Shown here: piece after piece, positions 19,251 through 32,175 of the stretch
How the letters are laid out: each line of letters begins with the position of its first letter
How positions within the stretch are numbered: position 1 is the first letter of the stretch
Source of the DNA: Mycobacterium szulgai
Lineage (GTDB): Bacteria; Actinomycetota; Actinomycetes; Mycobacteriales; Mycobacteriaceae
Assembly: GCF_002116635.1 (NCBI RefSeq)
Contig: NZ_LQPW01000010.1
Coordinates: 62,001 to 126,000 of the forward strand
Length of the DNA stretch: 64,000 nt
Direction: 5' to 3'
Notes under the pieces: generated by a model
Seen by the model: only the letters and a program-made list of their open reading frames with translations
Told to the model about the DNA's origin: nothing
Database searches by the model: none
Position numbers and translations under genes: made by a program

Positions 19251-22084
19251 GAATTCCCCGGTTCATTCGCACATTCGCACTTCCACTGCTGCTGGGCTGG
19301 ATTGCGCTAACCGTGCTGCTCAACGTCGCGGTCCCCGCGCTGGAAGATGTAGGCCAGGAGCACTCGGTGTCGTTGAGCCCTGCAGATGCTCCCTCGATGC
19401 AGGCCATGAAGCACATCGGGCATGTCTTCAAGGAGTCTGACTCCGACTCGTCGGCGATGATCGTGCTCGAAAGCGACCAGCCCCTTGGCGATGAGGCCCA
19501 TCGCTACTACGCCGAGTTGATCAAAAAGCTGCGGGCTGACAAATCCGATATCGAGCACATTCAGGATTTCTGGGGTGACCCGCTGACAGCTGCCGGCGCG
19601 CAAAGCCCCGACGGCAAAGCCACCTACGTCCAGCTGAATCTTGCCGGCAACCAAGGTGAAGCGCGGGCCAACGATTCCATCGCCGCGGTCCGCCGGATCG
19701 TCGCCAGCACTCCGCTGCCGCCGGGCCTGCACGTGTATGTCACCGGTGGCGCCGCGCTGATCGCCGATCAACACCAGGTCGGGGACAAAAGCCTGAAGTT
19801 GGTCACCGCGATCACGATGCTGGTCATCTTGGTCAGCTTGTTCATCGTCTACCGCTCGGTCGTCACGGTCGGGCTGGTGTTGGTGATGGTGATGGTGGAA
19901 ATCTCGGCCGCCCGCGGCGTGGTGGCCGCGCTAGGGCACTACGACCTGATCGGGTTGTCGACGTTCTCGGTGAACCTGTTGACCATGTTGGGCATCGCGG
20001 CGGGCACCGACTACGCGATCTTCGTTCTGGGCCGCTACCACGAGGCACGCAACGCCGGCGAAGACCGCGAAACCGCCTTCTACACCATGTATCGCGGTAC
20101 CGCGCACGTCATTCTCGGTTCCGGTCTCACCATCGCCGGTGCGACGTACTGCCTGCACTTCACCCGGCTGCCCTATTTTCAGACGCTCGGCGTTCCGCTG
20201 GCGATCGGCATCATGGTGGCGGTGCTGGCATCGCTGACGATGGCGCCGGCGATGCTGGTGGTCGGCAGCCGGTTCAAACTGTTCGAGCCCAAACGTGCTG
20301 CGCGAACGCGTGGTTGGCGACGGGTGGGGACGGCGGTGGTCCGCTGGCCCGGGCCTATCCTGGCTGCGGCTTGCGCCCTGGCATTAGTCGGGCTCATCGC
20401 GTTGCCGGGCTACCGAACCAGCTTCAACGACCGAAAGTACATGCCCGACAACATAATCGCGATGCAGGGTTTCCAGGCCGCCGACCGGCATTTTTCCCAG
20501 GCGCGGATGAATCCGGAAATTCTGATGGTGCAAACCGATCAGGACCTGCGCAACTCCGCGAACATGCTGATCATTGAACACATAGCGCGCAATGTCTTTC
20601 ACACTCCCGGCATCGCGCGGGTGCAGAGCATCACCCGGCCACTGGGGACCCCGATCGACCACACTTCCATCCCCTATCAGATGGGCATGCAAGGCGTCGG
20701 ACAGGAGTTGACGCGGGACTACATGCAGGCCCAAATGGACGACATGCTGGTGATGGCCGACCAGATGGAGACCATGATCGCCACGATGGAAACGATGATC
20801 GGGATCATGAGGGAGCTCACCGGCGTCACCCACGACATCGTCACGCTGACCAAGACCATGGTTACCCAGGTCAACGAACTACGAGACCACATCTCGGATT
20901 TCGACGATTTCTTCCGGCCCGTCCGCAGCTATTTCTATTGGGAGAAGCACTGTTTCGACATCCCGGTATGTGCGGCACTGCGTTCGGTGTTCGACACCCT
21001 GGACGGCGTCGACACGCTCAGCGACGCAATCGGCGACCTGGTCCCCAAGATGGACAAACTCGACGCGGTCATGCCCGAGATGCTGAAACTGATGACTCCG
21101 ATGATCTCGATGATGAAGTCGATGCACACCATGACGTTGTCGATGCACAGCACGATGGCCGGACTGCAAGACCAGGCCGCCGCGATGAGCGGCAAAGGCA
21201 ACGCGATGGGCCAGGCCTTCGATAGATCCAAGAACGACGACTCGTTCTATCTGCCCCCGGAGGTGTTCGACAATCCCGACTTCAAACGGGGCATGGACAT
21301 GTTCATCTCACCGGACGGAAAAGCGGTGCGGTTCATCATTTCTCACCTCGGAGACCCCGCCAGCACCGAGGGCATCGGCCACGTCAACGCGATCCGCAAC
21401 GCCGCTTTCGAGGCCATCAAGGGCACGCCCCTGGAAAATGCCCGGATCTATATCGCTGGAACGGCGGCCACCGCCAAAGACATGAAAGAGGGCTCCACCT
21501 ACGACCTGCTGATCGCCGGGGTGGGCGCGCTGATCCTGATCTTCGTCGTCATGCTGATCCTGACACGTGCGGTAGTTGCCGCGGCGGTCATCGTCGGGAC
21601 GGTCCTGCTTTCACTCGGGACCTCGTTCGGTCTGTCAGTGCTCATCTGGCAGTACATCTTGGGCATCGATCTGCATTGGATGATCCTGGCCATGTCCGTG
21701 ATCATCCTGCTAGCCGTGGGATCCGACTACAACCTGCTGCTGGTAGCGCGGTTCAAAGAGGAAATTCACGCGGGCATCAAGACCGGCATCATCCGGTCGA
21801 TGGCGGGCACGGGCGCCGTCGTAACCTCGGCCGGACTGGTCTTCGCGTTCACCATGATCACCATGGGAGCCAGCGCGCTGATCATCCTGGCTCAGGTCGG
21901 CAGCACCATCGGAATGGGCCTGCTGTTCGACACGCTGGTGGTGCGCTCGTTCATGACCCCATCGATCGCGGCGCTGTTGGGTCGCTGGTTCTGGTGGCCG
22001 CAACAGGTTCGCAGTAGACCACGTCCGGTCCCGCCACCGGCGCAACCGCGGCACACATCGGAACTGCTGGCGTCGGAGGCCTAG
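19247..22084 (+). CDS. MmpL-family RND transporter, first pair
   Basis: A 945-residue inner-membrane transporter powered by the proton gradient. Two RND halves are seen, each with a large periplasmic loop and a membrane bundle bearing the conserved Asp-Tyr pairs ([18 protein letters not shown] and [17 protein letters not shown]). The second periplasmic loop contains a Met-rich helical stretch ([23 protein letters not shown]), typical of MmpL4/5-type hairpins, and a DIPVC cysteine. It exports a lipid, siderophore or drug; which one is not readable from sequence. Its TAG overlaps pfkA tail-to-tail by 4 bp. Confidence 0.95.
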   Translation: MRIPRFIRTFALPLLLGWIALTVLLNVAVPALEDVGQEHSVSLSPADAPSMQAMKHIGHVFKESDSDSSAMIVLESDQPLGDEAHRYYAELIKKLRADKSDIEHIQDFWGDPLTAAGAQSPDGKATYVQLNLAGNQGEARANDSIAAVRRIVASTPLPPGLHVYVTGGAALIADQHQVGDKSLKLVTAITMLVILVSLFIVYRSVVTVGLVLVMVMVEISAARGVVAALGHYDLIGLSTFSVNLLTMLGIAAGTDYAIFVLGRYHEARNAGEDRETAFYTMYRGTAHVILGSGLTIAGATYCLHFTRLPYFQTLGVPLAIGIMVAVLASLTMAPAMLVVGSRFKLFEPKRAARTRGWRRVGTAVVRWPGPILAAACALALVGLIALPGYRTSFNDRKYMPDNIIAMQGFQAADRHFSQARMNPEILMVQTDQDLRNSANMLIIEHIARNVFHTPGIARVQSITRPLGTPIDHTSIPYQMGMQGVGQELTRDYMQAQMDDMLVMADQMETMIATMETMIGIMRELTGVTHDIVTLTKTMVTQVNELRDHISDFDDFFRPVRSYFYWEKHCFDIPVCAALRSVFDTLDGVDTLSDAIGDLVPKMDKLDAVMPEMLKLMTPMISMMKSMHTMTLSMHSTMAGLQDQAAAMSGKGNAMGQAFDRSKNDDSFYLPPEVFDNPDFKRGMDMFISPDGKAVRFIISHLGDPASTEGIGHVNAIRNAAFEAIKGTPLENARIYIAGTAATAKDMKEGSTYDLLIAGVGALILIFVVMLILTRAVVAAAVIVGTVLLSLGTSFGLSVLIWQYILGIDLHWMILAMSVIILLAVGSDYNLLLVARFKEEIHAGIKTGIIRSMAGTGAVVTSAGLVFAFTMITMGASALIILAQVGSTIGMGLLFDTLVVRSFMTPSIAALLGRWFWWPQQVRSRPRPVPPPAQPRHTSELLASEA

Positions 22085-23112
22085 CCGAAGAACGCGGCGG
22101 CGTCGTCATAGCGGCTCGGCGGCACCAGCTTGAGCTGGCGCACCGCGTCGGCCAGCGCTACCCGGCCGATGTCCTGACCGCGCAGCGACACCATCTGACC
22201 GTATTCACCGGCGTGCGCGGCGTCGGCGGCATTGACGCCGAACCTGGTGGCCAGCACCCGGTCATAGGCGGTCGGAGTGCCGCCGCGCTGGACGTGCCCC
22301 AGCACCGTCACCCGCACCTCCTTATTGATGCGCTTTTCCACCTCGTATCCGAGCTGCGCTGCAACCCCGGTGAACCGCTCGTGGCCGAACTCGTCGATGC
22401 CGCCCTCGCGCAACGCAATCGTGCCAGGGATCGGCTTGGCGCCCTCGGCGACCACACAGATGAAATGCGAATCGCCGCGCTGGAAGCGCTGTTTGACCAG
22501 CCGGCACACCTCTTCGATGTCGAAGGGCTGCTCGGGGATGAGCGTCATGTGCGCGCCCGAAGCCAGCCCGGAGTTCAGCGCGATCCAGCCGGCGTGTCTG
22601 CCCATCACCTCCACCAGCATCACCCGCTGATGGGATTCGGCGGTGCTGTGCAACCGGTCGATGGCCTCGGTGGCCACCGTCAGTGCCGTGTCGTGTCCGA
22701 AAGTCACGTCGGTGCAATCGATATCGTTGTCGATCGTCTTCGGCACGCCGACCACGGGAACGTTTTCTTCGGACAGCCAGTGCGCAGCCGTCAGCGTGCC
22801 CTCGCCGCCGATCGGGATCAGTACGTCGATGCCGTTGTCGTCGAGCGTCTGTTTGATCTGATCCAGCCCGGCCCGCAGCTTGTCCGGGTGGGTGCGGGCG
22901 GTGCCCAGCATCGTTCCGCCCTTGGCCAGCAGCCGGTCGTTGCGATCGTCGTTGCGCAGCTGCATGCGCCGGTTCTCCAGCAAACCGCGCCACCCGTCCT
23001 GAAATCCGACCACCGACGAGCCGTACCGGGCATCGCAGGTGCGTACCACCGCCCGGATAACAGCGTTGAGGCCGGGGCAATCGCCGCCTCCGGTGAGAAC
23101 TCCGATCCGCAT
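22081..23112 (-). CDS. pfkA: 6-phosphofructokinase
   Basis: A 343-residue glycolytic enzyme that phosphorylates fructose 6-phosphate. Visible motifs are [18 protein letters not shown] (nucleotide loop), [34 protein letters not shown] and [16 protein letters not shown]. The phosphoryl-donor signature is mixed: Gly after GGE (ATP-like) but Lys in PKTIDND (as in pyrophosphate-dependent relatives), with Glu where the Escherichia coli enzyme has Asp103. The length equals M. tuberculosis PfkA (Rv3010c). It lies 44 bp downstream of gatA on the same strand. Confidence 0.96.
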   Translation of the reverse strand: MRIGVLTGGGDCPGLNAVIRAVVRTCDARYGSSVVGFQDGWRGLLENRRMQLRNDDRNDRLLAKGGTMLGTARTHPDKLRAGLDQIKQTLDDNGIDVLIPIGGEGTLTAAHWLSEENVPVVGVPKTIDNDIDCTDVTFGHDTALTVATEAIDRLHSTAESHQRVMLVEVMGRHAGWIALNSGLASGAHMTLIPEQPFDIEEVCRLVKQRFQRGDSHFICVVAEGAKPIPGTIALREGGIDEFGHERFTGVAAQLGYEVEKRINKEVRVTVLGHVQRGGTPTAYDRVLATRFGVNAADAAHAGEYGQMVSLRGQDIGRVALADAVRQLKLVPPSRYDDAAAFFG

Positions 23113-23156
23113 TCCCTTATCTTGCCCTGCTTGCGCGGAATCGGGGGCACTCGCGG

Positions 23157-24635
23157 TTAGACCGCGGTCGGCAGCGGTCCGCGGGCGGCCTCATAAGCCG
23201 CGCCCACCCGGTACAGGCGGTCGTCGGCCAGTGCGGGAGCCATGATCTGCAGGCCGACTGGCAGCCCGTCGTCCGGCGACAGCCCCGACGGCACCGACAT
23301 GCCGCAGTGGCCGGCCAGGTTCAGCGGCAGCGTGCACAGGTCGAACAGGTACATCGCCAGCGGATCGTCGACCTTTTCGCCCAGCCCGAACGCGGTGGTC
23401 GGCGTGGCGGGTGATACCAGTACGTCCACGGATTGGTAAGCCTCGTCGAGGTCGCGGGCGATCAGCGTGCGCACCTTCTGAGCCTGGTTGTAGTAGGCGT
23501 CGTAGTAGCCGGCCGACAGTGCGTAGGCGCCAATCATGATGCGCCGCTTGACTTCTGGACCGAAACCCGCGGCCCGCGTCATCGCCATCACCTCTTCGGC
23601 GCTGTGGGTGCCGTCGTCGCCGACCCGCAACCCGTAGCGCATGGCGTCGAAGCGCGCCAGGTTGCTCGACACCTCCGACGGCAGGATCAGGTAGTAGGCG
23701 GCCAGCGCGTAATCGAAGTGCGGACAATCCACTTCGCTCACCTGGGCACCGAGGGCCTTGAGCTGCTCGACCGCGGCCTCGAACGAGGCGAGCACGCCCG
23801 GCTGGTAGCCCTCGCCGCTGTGCAGCTGACGGACCACGCCGACGCGAACGCCGGTGAGGTCACCGCCTGCCTTCGCGGCAGCGACCACATCGGGCACCGG
23901 CGCGTCTATGGAAGTCGAGTCGCGCGGGTCATGGCCCGCGATCACCTGATGCAGCAGGGCTGTGTCCAGGACGGTGCGCGCACAGGGACCGCCCTGGTCC
24001 AGCGACGACGCGCAGGCCACCAGCCCGTAGCGGGAGACGGTGCCATAGGTGGGTTTGACGCCGACGGTCGCCGTGAGCGCCGCCGGCTGACGGATGGATC
24101 CGCCCGTGTCGGACCCGATGGCCAGCGGCGCCTGGAAGGCGGCTAGTGCCGCCGCGCTGCCACCGCCGGAACCGCCGGGCACCCGATCGACATTCCATGG
24201 GTTGCGGGTCGGGCCGTAGGCGGAGTTTTCGGTCGACGAGCCCATCGCGAACTCGTCCATGTTGGTCTTGCCCAGGATCGGGATCCCGGCCGCGCGCAGT
24301 CGAGTGGTCAGGGTGGCGTCATAGGGTGACTGCCAACCCTCCAGGATTTTGGAACCGCAGGTGGTGGGCATGTCGATGGTGGTGAAGACGTCCTTGAGCG
24401 CCAGCGGCACCCCGGCCAGCGGCGACGGCAGCTGCTCGCGGGCGGCCACCGCCTTGTCGACGGCGGCAGCGGCCGACAATGCTTGCTCCCCCGCCACATG
24501 CAGGAAGGCGTGATACCGGTCGTCGGTTGCTTCGATTTGGTCCAGGCAGGCCTGGGTGAGTTCGACCGACGAGATTTCTTTGGCGGCGATCTTGGCGGCC
24601 AGCGTGGCGGCATCTTCTCGGATGATATCGGTCAC
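23157..24635 (-). CDS. gatA: Aspartyl/glutamyl-tRNA amidotransferase subunit A
   Basis: A 492-residue glutaminase/amidase subunit of GatCAB. The amidase-signature Ser-cisSer-Lys triad is visible: the lysine in [12 protein letters not shown] (about residue 80), and serines in [14 protein letters not shown] and [13 protein letters not shown]. It releases ammonia from glutamine for use by GatB. The GTG start at 24635 overlaps gatC by 4 bp (GTGA), the coupled arrangement usual for gatCA, and matches the family N-terminus ([15 protein letters not shown]). Longer upstream frames only read gatC out of frame. Confidence 0.97.
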   Translation of the reverse strand: MTDIIREDAATLAAKIAAKEISSVELTQACLDQIEATDDRYHAFLHVAGEQALSAAAAVDKAVAAREQLPSPLAGVPLALKDVFTTIDMPTTCGSKILEGWQSPYDATLTTRLRAAGIPILGKTNMDEFAMGSSTENSAYGPTRNPWNVDRVPGGSGGGSAAALAAFQAPLAIGSDTGGSIRQPAALTATVGVKPTYGTVSRYGLVACASSLDQGGPCARTVLDTALLHQVIAGHDPRDSTSIDAPVPDVVAAAKAGGDLTGVRVGVVRQLHSGEGYQPGVLASFEAAVEQLKALGAQVSEVDCPHFDYALAAYYLILPSEVSSNLARFDAMRYGLRVGDDGTHSAEEVMAMTRAAGFGPEVKRRIMIGAYALSAGYYDAYYNQAQKVRTLIARDLDEAYQSVDVLVSPATPTTAFGLGEKVDDPLAMYLFDLCTLPLNLAGHCGMSVPSGLSPDDGLPVGLQIMAPALADDRLYRVGAAYEAARGPLPTAV

Positions 24636-24931
24636 TGGCTCTCCCCGAGGATCTGCGGGACGGCGAAGCGGCCGTCGACGGCTTCGGGCGCGGCGGCCAG
24701 CGCCTGCTGCTGGGTCAGGCACGGCGCAGTCTCGTCCGGGCGCGTGACGTTTACGTCCTTAAGCGGGTTGTCGGTGGCTTCGACCCCGGTGACGTCGACG
24801 GCCTGAATCTGGCTGACGTGGGTCAAGATGGCGTCGAGCTGGCCGGCGAAGCTGTCCAGCTCGGTATCGGTCAGCGCCAGCCGGGCAAGCCGGGCCAGGT
24901 GCGCGACCTCGTCGCGGGAGATCTGGGACAC
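24632..24931 (-). CDS. gatC: Aspartyl/glutamyl-tRNA amidotransferase subunit C
   Basis: A 99-residue subunit that wraps GatA against GatB and stabilises the complex. The family start [32 protein letters not shown] is clear. First gene of a gatC-gatA(-pfkA) operon, with a 4-bp overlap with gatA. Confidence 0.96.
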   Translation of the reverse strand: MSQISRDEVAHLARLARLALTDTELDSFAGQLDAILTHVSQIQAVDVTGVEATDNPLKDVNVTRPDETAPCLTQQQALAAAPEAVDGRFAVPQILGESQ

Positions 24932-25021
24932 GAGCGAAAAGCCTAGCCCGGCGACTTCGCGCCGTGAGACCAGGCCGGGCCCCGCCAGTCACACCCGTTA
25001 CTGCAGCATCGCGAAGTCTCG

Positions 25022-25050
25022 GCATGACCAACCCGCGAACGAGATAGCGC
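25022..25050. repeat. Dispersed 29-bp motif, copy B
   Basis: In the 284-bp gatC/ACT-gene intergenic region. 24 of 29 bases match copy A (12606-12634). Nothing else is recognisable in this gap. Confidence 0.5.
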
Positions 25051-25215
25051 ATTGCTCCTATGTCAAGCCGCGGCCGCTTGATTGGTGATATCAGGTTCCG
25101 CAGCGCATCATGGGCTGGCGATCTGTGACAATTGGTACCAATGTGACGAAGTGGCCCGGTCCACCCGGACCCGGCCGAAATGCCACACCTGCCTTGCTGT
25201 GTAACAGTGAAGCCC

Positions 25216-25872
25216 GTGCCTTCGTATCTGTTGCGCATCGAGCTCGAGGACCGACCAGGGCGCCTGGGGGCGCTGGCGGTCGCGCTCGGATCGGTGGGCG
25301 CCGACATCCTGTCGCTGGACGTGGTCGAGCGCAGCGGTGGATACGCGATTGACGACCTGGTGGTCGAGCTGCCCCACGGAGCGATGCCCGACACCTTGAT
25401 TACCGCAGCCGAGGCGCTACCCGGTGTGCAGGTAGACAGCGTGCGACCGCATACCGGTCTGCTGGAGGCACACCGTGAACTGGAACTGCTCGACCACGTC
25501 GCCGCGGCCCACGACAATGCGTCCAAGCTGCAGGTGCTGGCCGACCATGCGCCCAGAATCCTGCGGGTGAGCTGGTGCACGGTGTTGCGCAGCTCCGACG
25601 GAGAGCTGCTGCGGCTGGCCGGCAGCCCGGGCGCGCCGGAGACCCGGGCCGATTCTGCGCCCTGGCTGCCCATCGAGCGGGCCGTGTCGCTGGACGGGGG
25701 CGCCGAGTGGGTGCCGCAGGCCTGGCGCGACATGAACACCACTATGGTCGCCGCGCCGTTGGGCGATCCGCACACCGCGGTGGTGCTGGGGCGTCCCGGC
25801 CCGGAATTCCGGCCGTCGGAGGTGGCCCGGCTGGGCTATCTGGCCGGCATCGTCGCGACCATGCTGCGCTAG
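25216..25872 (+). CDS. ACT-domain protein (Rv3013-like)
   Basis: A 218-residue cytoplasmic protein. An N-terminal ACT domain ([36 protein letters not shown], residues 3-38) probably binds an amino acid. The C-terminal part ([35 protein letters not shown]) is GAF-like in appearance but unassigned. It corresponds to Rv3013, next to gatCA in M. tuberculosis; the role is unknown, perhaps an amino-acid-responsive regulator. GTG at 25216 gives the M. tuberculosis length. The TAG overlaps the stop of the convergent mmpL by 3 bases. Confidence 0.85.
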   Translation: MPSYLLRIELEDRPGRLGALAVALGSVGADILSLDVVERSGGYAIDDLVVELPHGAMPDTLITAAEALPGVQVDSVRPHTGLLEAHRELELLDHVAAAHDNASKLQVLADHAPRILRVSWCTVLRSSDGELLRLAGSPGAPETRADSAPWLPIERAVSLDGGAEWVPQAWRDMNTTMVAAPLGDPHTAVVLGRPGPEFRPSEVARLGYLAGIVATMLR

Positions 25873-28769
25873 CGCGGTACTGAGGTCGCCGGCCCGGCCA
25901 CCGGGTCGTCGTCTTCCCACAGCAGCAGCTGACGCACCGCCGGACGCGGCCCGTACGGACGCAGCATGGTGCTGGCCGGACGGGGCCGCACGCGTTGCGG
26001 CCACCAGAACCAGCGCCCGAGCAGTGCGGCTATGGACGGCGTCATGAACGAACGCACGATCAGCGTGTCGAACAACAGACCAAGACCGATCGTCGTGCCG
26101 ATCTGACCGAGCACCTGAAAACCACTGAACACGAAGGCACACATCGTCACCGCGAAGACCAGGCCCGCAGACGTCACCACAGAACCGGATCCCGCCATGG
26201 CACGGATGATGCCGGTATTGAGGCCGGCGCCGATTTCCTCTTTGAACCGGGAGATCAACAACAGGTTGTAATCCGACCCGACGGCCAATAGCAGGATCAC
26301 GGCCAGCGCCAGCACCACCCAGTACAGCTGAATGCCCAGCAGGTACTGCCACACCAGCAGCGACAACCCGAAGGAGGCGCCCAGCGACAACGCAACGGTA
26401 CCGACGATGACCAGGGCGGCAACCAAACTCCGCGTGATCATCATCATGATCAGCAAGATCAGCGCCAGGGCCGCGATTCCGGCAATCATCAGGTCGTACT
26501 TGGCACCTTCCTGAATGTCCTTGTAGGTGGCCGCGGTACCGCCGAGATAGATCTGCGCGCCGGCCATGGGCGTCCCCTTCACCGCTTCGTGCGCGGCCTT
26601 GCGGATCGGCTCGATGTGCGAAATGCCTTCTGGCGTAGCGGGATCGCCTTCGTGGGTGATGATCATCCGGGCGGCCTTGCCGTCGGGTGAGAGGAACAGT
26701 TTCAGGCCGCGTTTGAAGTCGGGGTTGTTGAAGACCTCCGGCGGTAGGTAGAAGCTGTCGTCGTTCTTTGCCACGTCGAACGCGCGTCCCAGCGCCGTCG
26801 CGTTTTCGATAGCGGCGGCGGTTTGAGCGTAGATACCCGAGAGTGTGGCGTAGTTCGCCAGGGTCAAGTCGTGATTGGTTTGCTGGCTTTCGATCTGGGG
26901 CGGTATCAGGGCCACCAGCTTGGGTTGCAGCGCGTCGAGCCGGTCCAAGGTGGCGGTAAGGTCTTCGAATTTCTGGCTGAGCTGATCGACGCCGTCGAGC
27001 GCGTCGAGGACCGACCTGATCGCAAAGCACACCGGGATATCGAAACAGTGCTTCTCCCAATAGAAATAGCTACGAATCGGCCGGAAGAAGTCGTCGAAAT
27101 TGGCGATCTTGTCCCTCAGCTCGTTGATGGTGGCGATGGTGTCGTGGAAACTCGCGGCCTCGGAATGGGTAGTGGCGGCCAGCTCCTGCTGTAAGACATA
27201 CTGCTGCTTGAGAATGTTGATGGAATTCGACAGCTCGCCTGCCTGTCGGAGCAAGTCGTTCGCGCGATCCCGTTGGTAGCCAAGGTTTTCGATCTGGTTG
27301 GCGCTTTGCGCGCTGATCTGAAATGCGAGCGAGCTGTGGGTGAGCGGAGTACCCAATGGCCTGGTGATCGACTGCACCTGGGCGATACCCGGAATGTGAA
27401 AGACCGCCTTGGCCACCCGATCGAGGATGATCATGTCGGCCGGGTTGCGCATGTCGTGATCCGTCTCGATCATCAGCAATTCGGGTTCCAGCCGAGACCG
27501 GGAAAAGTGCCGTTCGGCCGCGGCGTATCCGACGTTGGCCGGGGCGCTGGCAGGCATGTATGGGCGCGTGTCATAGCTCGTCTTGTAGCCGGGCAGGGCC
27601 AGCAGACCCACGAAGGCCAGCGCGCATGCCACCGCGAGAACCGGTCCGGGCCAGCGCACGATGCCGGTGCCGATCCGGCGCCAGCCGCGGGTTCTCATCT
27701 TGCGTTTGGGTTCGAACACGCCGACGCGGGCACCCAAGGTCAATATGGCCGGCGCCAGGGTGAGTGCGGCGACCAGCGCAATGAGAATGCCCAGCGCGGC
27801 CGGCACACCCAGGCTTTGGAAATACGGCAACCGGGTGAAGCTCAAACAGAATACGGCGCCGGCGACGGTCAAGCCCGACCCCAAGACAATGTGGGCGGTT
27901 CCGCGAAACATGGTGTAGTACGCGGCATCTCGCTCTTCTCCGGCGCCGCGTGCCTCTTGATAACGGCCGACGAGGAATATCGCGTAGTCGGTTCCGGCGG
28001 CGATGACGAGCAGCGTGAGCAGATTCGTCGAGTAGGTCGAGAGCCCGATGATCCCGCCGTGACCGAGCACAGCGACGATGCCGCGCGCGGCGGCCATCTC
28101 GATGAGGACCGTCACCAATACCAGCAACATGGTGAAAAACGACCGGTAAACGAATAGCAGCATCAGCGCGATCACCCCGACGGTTATCGAGGTGACCTTC
28201 GCGGTTCCCTTGCTGCCCACGTCGAACTGATCGGAGATCAGCGGCGCCGCGCCGGTGACGTAGACCTTCACCCCGGGCGGCGGCTTGGTGTGGTCGATGA
28301 CCTCGCGCACCGCACCCACGGACTCGTTGGCAAGTGCGGACCCCTGATTGCCTGCGAGGTTCAATTGCACGTAGGCGGCCTTGCCGTCGGTGCTCTGCGA
28401 TCCCGCGGCGGTCAGGGTGTCGCCCCAGAAGTCCTGCACGTGCTCGACGTGCTTGCGGTCCTGCTCGAGTTTGCGGACCAAGTCGTCGTAGTAGCGGTGG
28501 GCATCGGCGCCGAGCGGCTGATCGCCTTCCAGCACAACCATTGCCGTGCTGTCGGTGTCGAACTCCTTGAACACCTGGCCGATGCGCTTGGTCGCCTGCA
28601 GCGACGGCGCCTCGGGCGCGATCAGTGCGACGTTATGAGTCTTGCCGACTTCCTCCAGTTGGGGCACCAGGGCGTTCGTTACGGCCGCCAGCGCCACCCA
28701 GAACAGCAGGATCGGCACCGAGAGCCGGCGGATGGCGCGCGGTATCCGCGACGGTTGCTGCTCGCTCAT
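25869..28769 (-). CDS. MmpL-family RND transporter, second pair
   Basis: A 966-residue paralogue of the MmpL at 19247-22084, with the same RND plan: conserved pairs [19 protein letters not shown] and [17 protein letters not shown], a helical periplasmic insertion, the DIPVC cysteine and a C-terminal [14 protein letters not shown] end. The insertion differs from the first copy in being Gln/Asn/Ile-rich rather than Met-rich, which suggests a different export partner or cargo. Third gene of a ligA-distal tetR-mmpS-mmpL unit; start overlaps mmpS by 4 bp. Confidence 0.95.
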   Translation of the reverse strand: MSEQQPSRIPRAIRRLSVPILLFWVALAAVTNALVPQLEEVGKTHNVALIAPEAPSLQATKRIGQVFKEFDTDSTAMVVLEGDQPLGADAHRYYDDLVRKLEQDRKHVEHVQDFWGDTLTAAGSQSTDGKAAYVQLNLAGNQGSALANESVGAVREVIDHTKPPPGVKVYVTGAAPLISDQFDVGSKGTAKVTSITVGVIALMLLFVYRSFFTMLLVLVTVLIEMAAARGIVAVLGHGGIIGLSTYSTNLLTLLVIAAGTDYAIFLVGRYQEARGAGEERDAAYYTMFRGTAHIVLGSGLTVAGAVFCLSFTRLPYFQSLGVPAALGILIALVAALTLAPAILTLGARVGVFEPKRKMRTRGWRRIGTGIVRWPGPVLAVACALAFVGLLALPGYKTSYDTRPYMPASAPANVGYAAAERHFSRSRLEPELLMIETDHDMRNPADMIILDRVAKAVFHIPGIAQVQSITRPLGTPLTHSSLAFQISAQSANQIENLGYQRDRANDLLRQAGELSNSINILKQQYVLQQELAATTHSEAASFHDTIATINELRDKIANFDDFFRPIRSYFYWEKHCFDIPVCFAIRSVLDALDGVDQLSQKFEDLTATLDRLDALQPKLVALIPPQIESQQTNHDLTLANYATLSGIYAQTAAAIENATALGRAFDVAKNDDSFYLPPEVFNNPDFKRGLKLFLSPDGKAARMIITHEGDPATPEGISHIEPIRKAAHEAVKGTPMAGAQIYLGGTAATYKDIQEGAKYDLMIAGIAALALILLIMMMITRSLVAALVIVGTVALSLGASFGLSLLVWQYLLGIQLYWVVLALAVILLLAVGSDYNLLLISRFKEEIGAGLNTGIIRAMAGSGSVVTSAGLVFAVTMCAFVFSGFQVLGQIGTTIGLGLLFDTLIVRSFMTPSIAALLGRWFWWPQRVRPRPASTMLRPYGPRPAVRQLLLWEDDDPVAGPATSVPR

Positions 28770-29197
28770 CCGGACTTGTCCAGGCAGAAGGTGTAGGCAC
28801 GGACTTTGTTCACGGTGCGTTCGTCCTTGACCTCTCCGTTGACGGTGATGCGGCAGCCCAGGGTGTCACCGTCGCCCTGCGCCACCACATTGCCGACGAC
28901 GGCGGGCTCGGTGGTGGTGATGGTGAACGACCAGGGCAGCGGGGCGTTGAGCACTTGCTGGGGTTGGGCGTTGACGTCCAGATAGTTGATGGTCGCGACG
29001 GCGCCGGGAGCGCCGAAGACTTCCAGCACTACCTGTTTGGGGTTGAACGGAACGATCTCGTTGGAGATGCCGCCTTTGCCGGCGGCGTCGCTCTGGGAGC
29101 CGAAGATTCCGTGTAGCCGGTAGATGGCGAAGCCCGCTGCCGCGACGACGATCACCGCAACGAGGGCCATCCACCCTCGCTTCACCAGGGCAGCCAT
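28766..29197 (-). CDS. MmpS-family membrane protein, second pair
   Basis: A 143-residue MmpS with one N-terminal helix ([25 protein letters not shown]) and the periplasmic domain ([24 protein letters not shown] ... [12 protein letters not shown] ... TFCLDKSG). It is a paralogue of 18816-19250. It overlaps mmpL by 4 bp and is preceded by a 132-bp gap with a strong inverted repeat. Confidence 0.95.
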   Translation of the reverse strand: MAALVKRGWMALVAVIVVAAAGFAIYRLHGIFGSQSDAAGKGGISNEIVPFNPKQVVLEVFGAPGAVATINYLDVNAQPQQVLNAPLPWSFTITTTEPAVVGNVVAQGDGDTLGCRITVNGEVKDERTVNKVRAYTFCLDKSG

Positions 29198-29272
29198 CGA
29201 AATCTCACTGAAAGTCCGTTCACCCGTTGACCTTTCGACGAGCGGGCGACACGATCACGTTAGTGACTATGA

Positions 29273-29295
29273 CAGTACGGTACTGAACCGTACTG
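29273..29295. promoter_or_regulatory. Candidate TetR operator upstream of mmpS-mmpL
   Basis: Perfect 9-bp arms, CAGTACGGT at 29273-29281 and ACCGTACTG at 29287-29295, separated by ACTGA. A further half-site-like ACCGTAC lies at about 29309-29315. It sits between the tetR gene and mmpS, about 76 bp upstream of the mmpS ATG, the expected place for repression of mmpSL. Confidence 0.65.
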
Positions 29296-29329
29296 CACAA
29301 GAGACGTCACCGTACACTTTGGAGTCGGG

Positions 29330-29926
29330 CTAATCGGTGCGGCGGGTAAGGCCGGGGATGATGAAGTCGTCAACGAGGGCTTGCACCGTGCGACTGGTAG
29401 GTGGCCGTTCGGGAAGGATGGCCCGGAAGATCAGATACCCCGGCAGCAGGTCCCACAAATCGTCGGTGATGGCCGACTCGGCAATCTCGCCGCGCTCGAC
29501 GGCTTGCCGAAGGACATGCTGGATTACGGCCTTGCGCTGATCGATGAACTGGCGCTGCATGGCTTGGTTGAGCGCGGGGTGGCGGGATATCTCGACGAGC
29601 ACGGCGCGGATGGTGCCGGCCTGTTGGTGTACCTGCTGACAGCAGATGTCGCCCAGCTTGAGCAAGTCACCGCGCAGCGTGCCCGTGTTGGGCACGACCG
29701 CTACTTGCCGAACCCCCTCGATGAATGCGGCCAATACCAGCTCGGCTTTCGACGGCCAGCGGCGGTACACCGTGGCCTTGCTGGCGCGCGCGGTGTTGGC
29801 CACCGCGTCGACCGTCAACCGGTCATACCCGTGCTCCTGCAGCAGCTGCAAAGTCACGGCGAGCAATTCGGCCTCGCGCGGCGACCACGGCGACAAGTCC
29901 GCGGACCGGTCGGCAGCCTGTGTCAT
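29330..29926 (-). CDS. TetR-family regulator, second mmpS-mmpL set
   Basis: A 198-residue regulator with the helix-turn-helix DRLTVDAVANTARASKATVYRRWPSKAELVLAAF at about residues 37-69 and a C-terminal domain of the TetR_C type common in AcrR-like proteins. The ATG at 29926 is chosen; a GTG at 29935 overlaps the ligA stop (TAGTG) and is possible. It is not closely similar to the other TetR in this window, so the two mmpSL pairs probably respond to different ligands. Confidence 0.88.
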   Translation of the reverse strand: MTQAADRSADLSPWSPREAELLAVTLQLLQEHGYDRLTVDAVANTARASKATVYRRWPSKAELVLAAFIEGVRQVAVVPNTGTLRGDLLKLGDICCQQVHQQAGTIRAVLVEISRHPALNQAMQRQFIDQRKAVIQHVLRQAVERGEIAESAITDDLWDLLPGYLIFRAILPERPPTSRTVQALVDDFIIPGLTRRTD

Positions 29927-29934
29927 AGCGCCCA

Positions 29935-32025
<2,091 letters not shown>

Positions 32026-32175
32026 TTATCGAAGCGGTCCGACCTTCATACAGCGCCGACCTCGGCGTCGCGGAAACATGAACCGTCTTAGAACGCGACC
32101 GAATCCCCGGACGGGTTAACGGCTGGGCGCTACCATACCGCCCGTCCAGCAAATCGATGTGGCGTTGGGAGCAGA

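Noticed and set aside
22213..23160. 315-codon open frame antisense to pfkA
   Set aside because: Shadow frame with no family motif.
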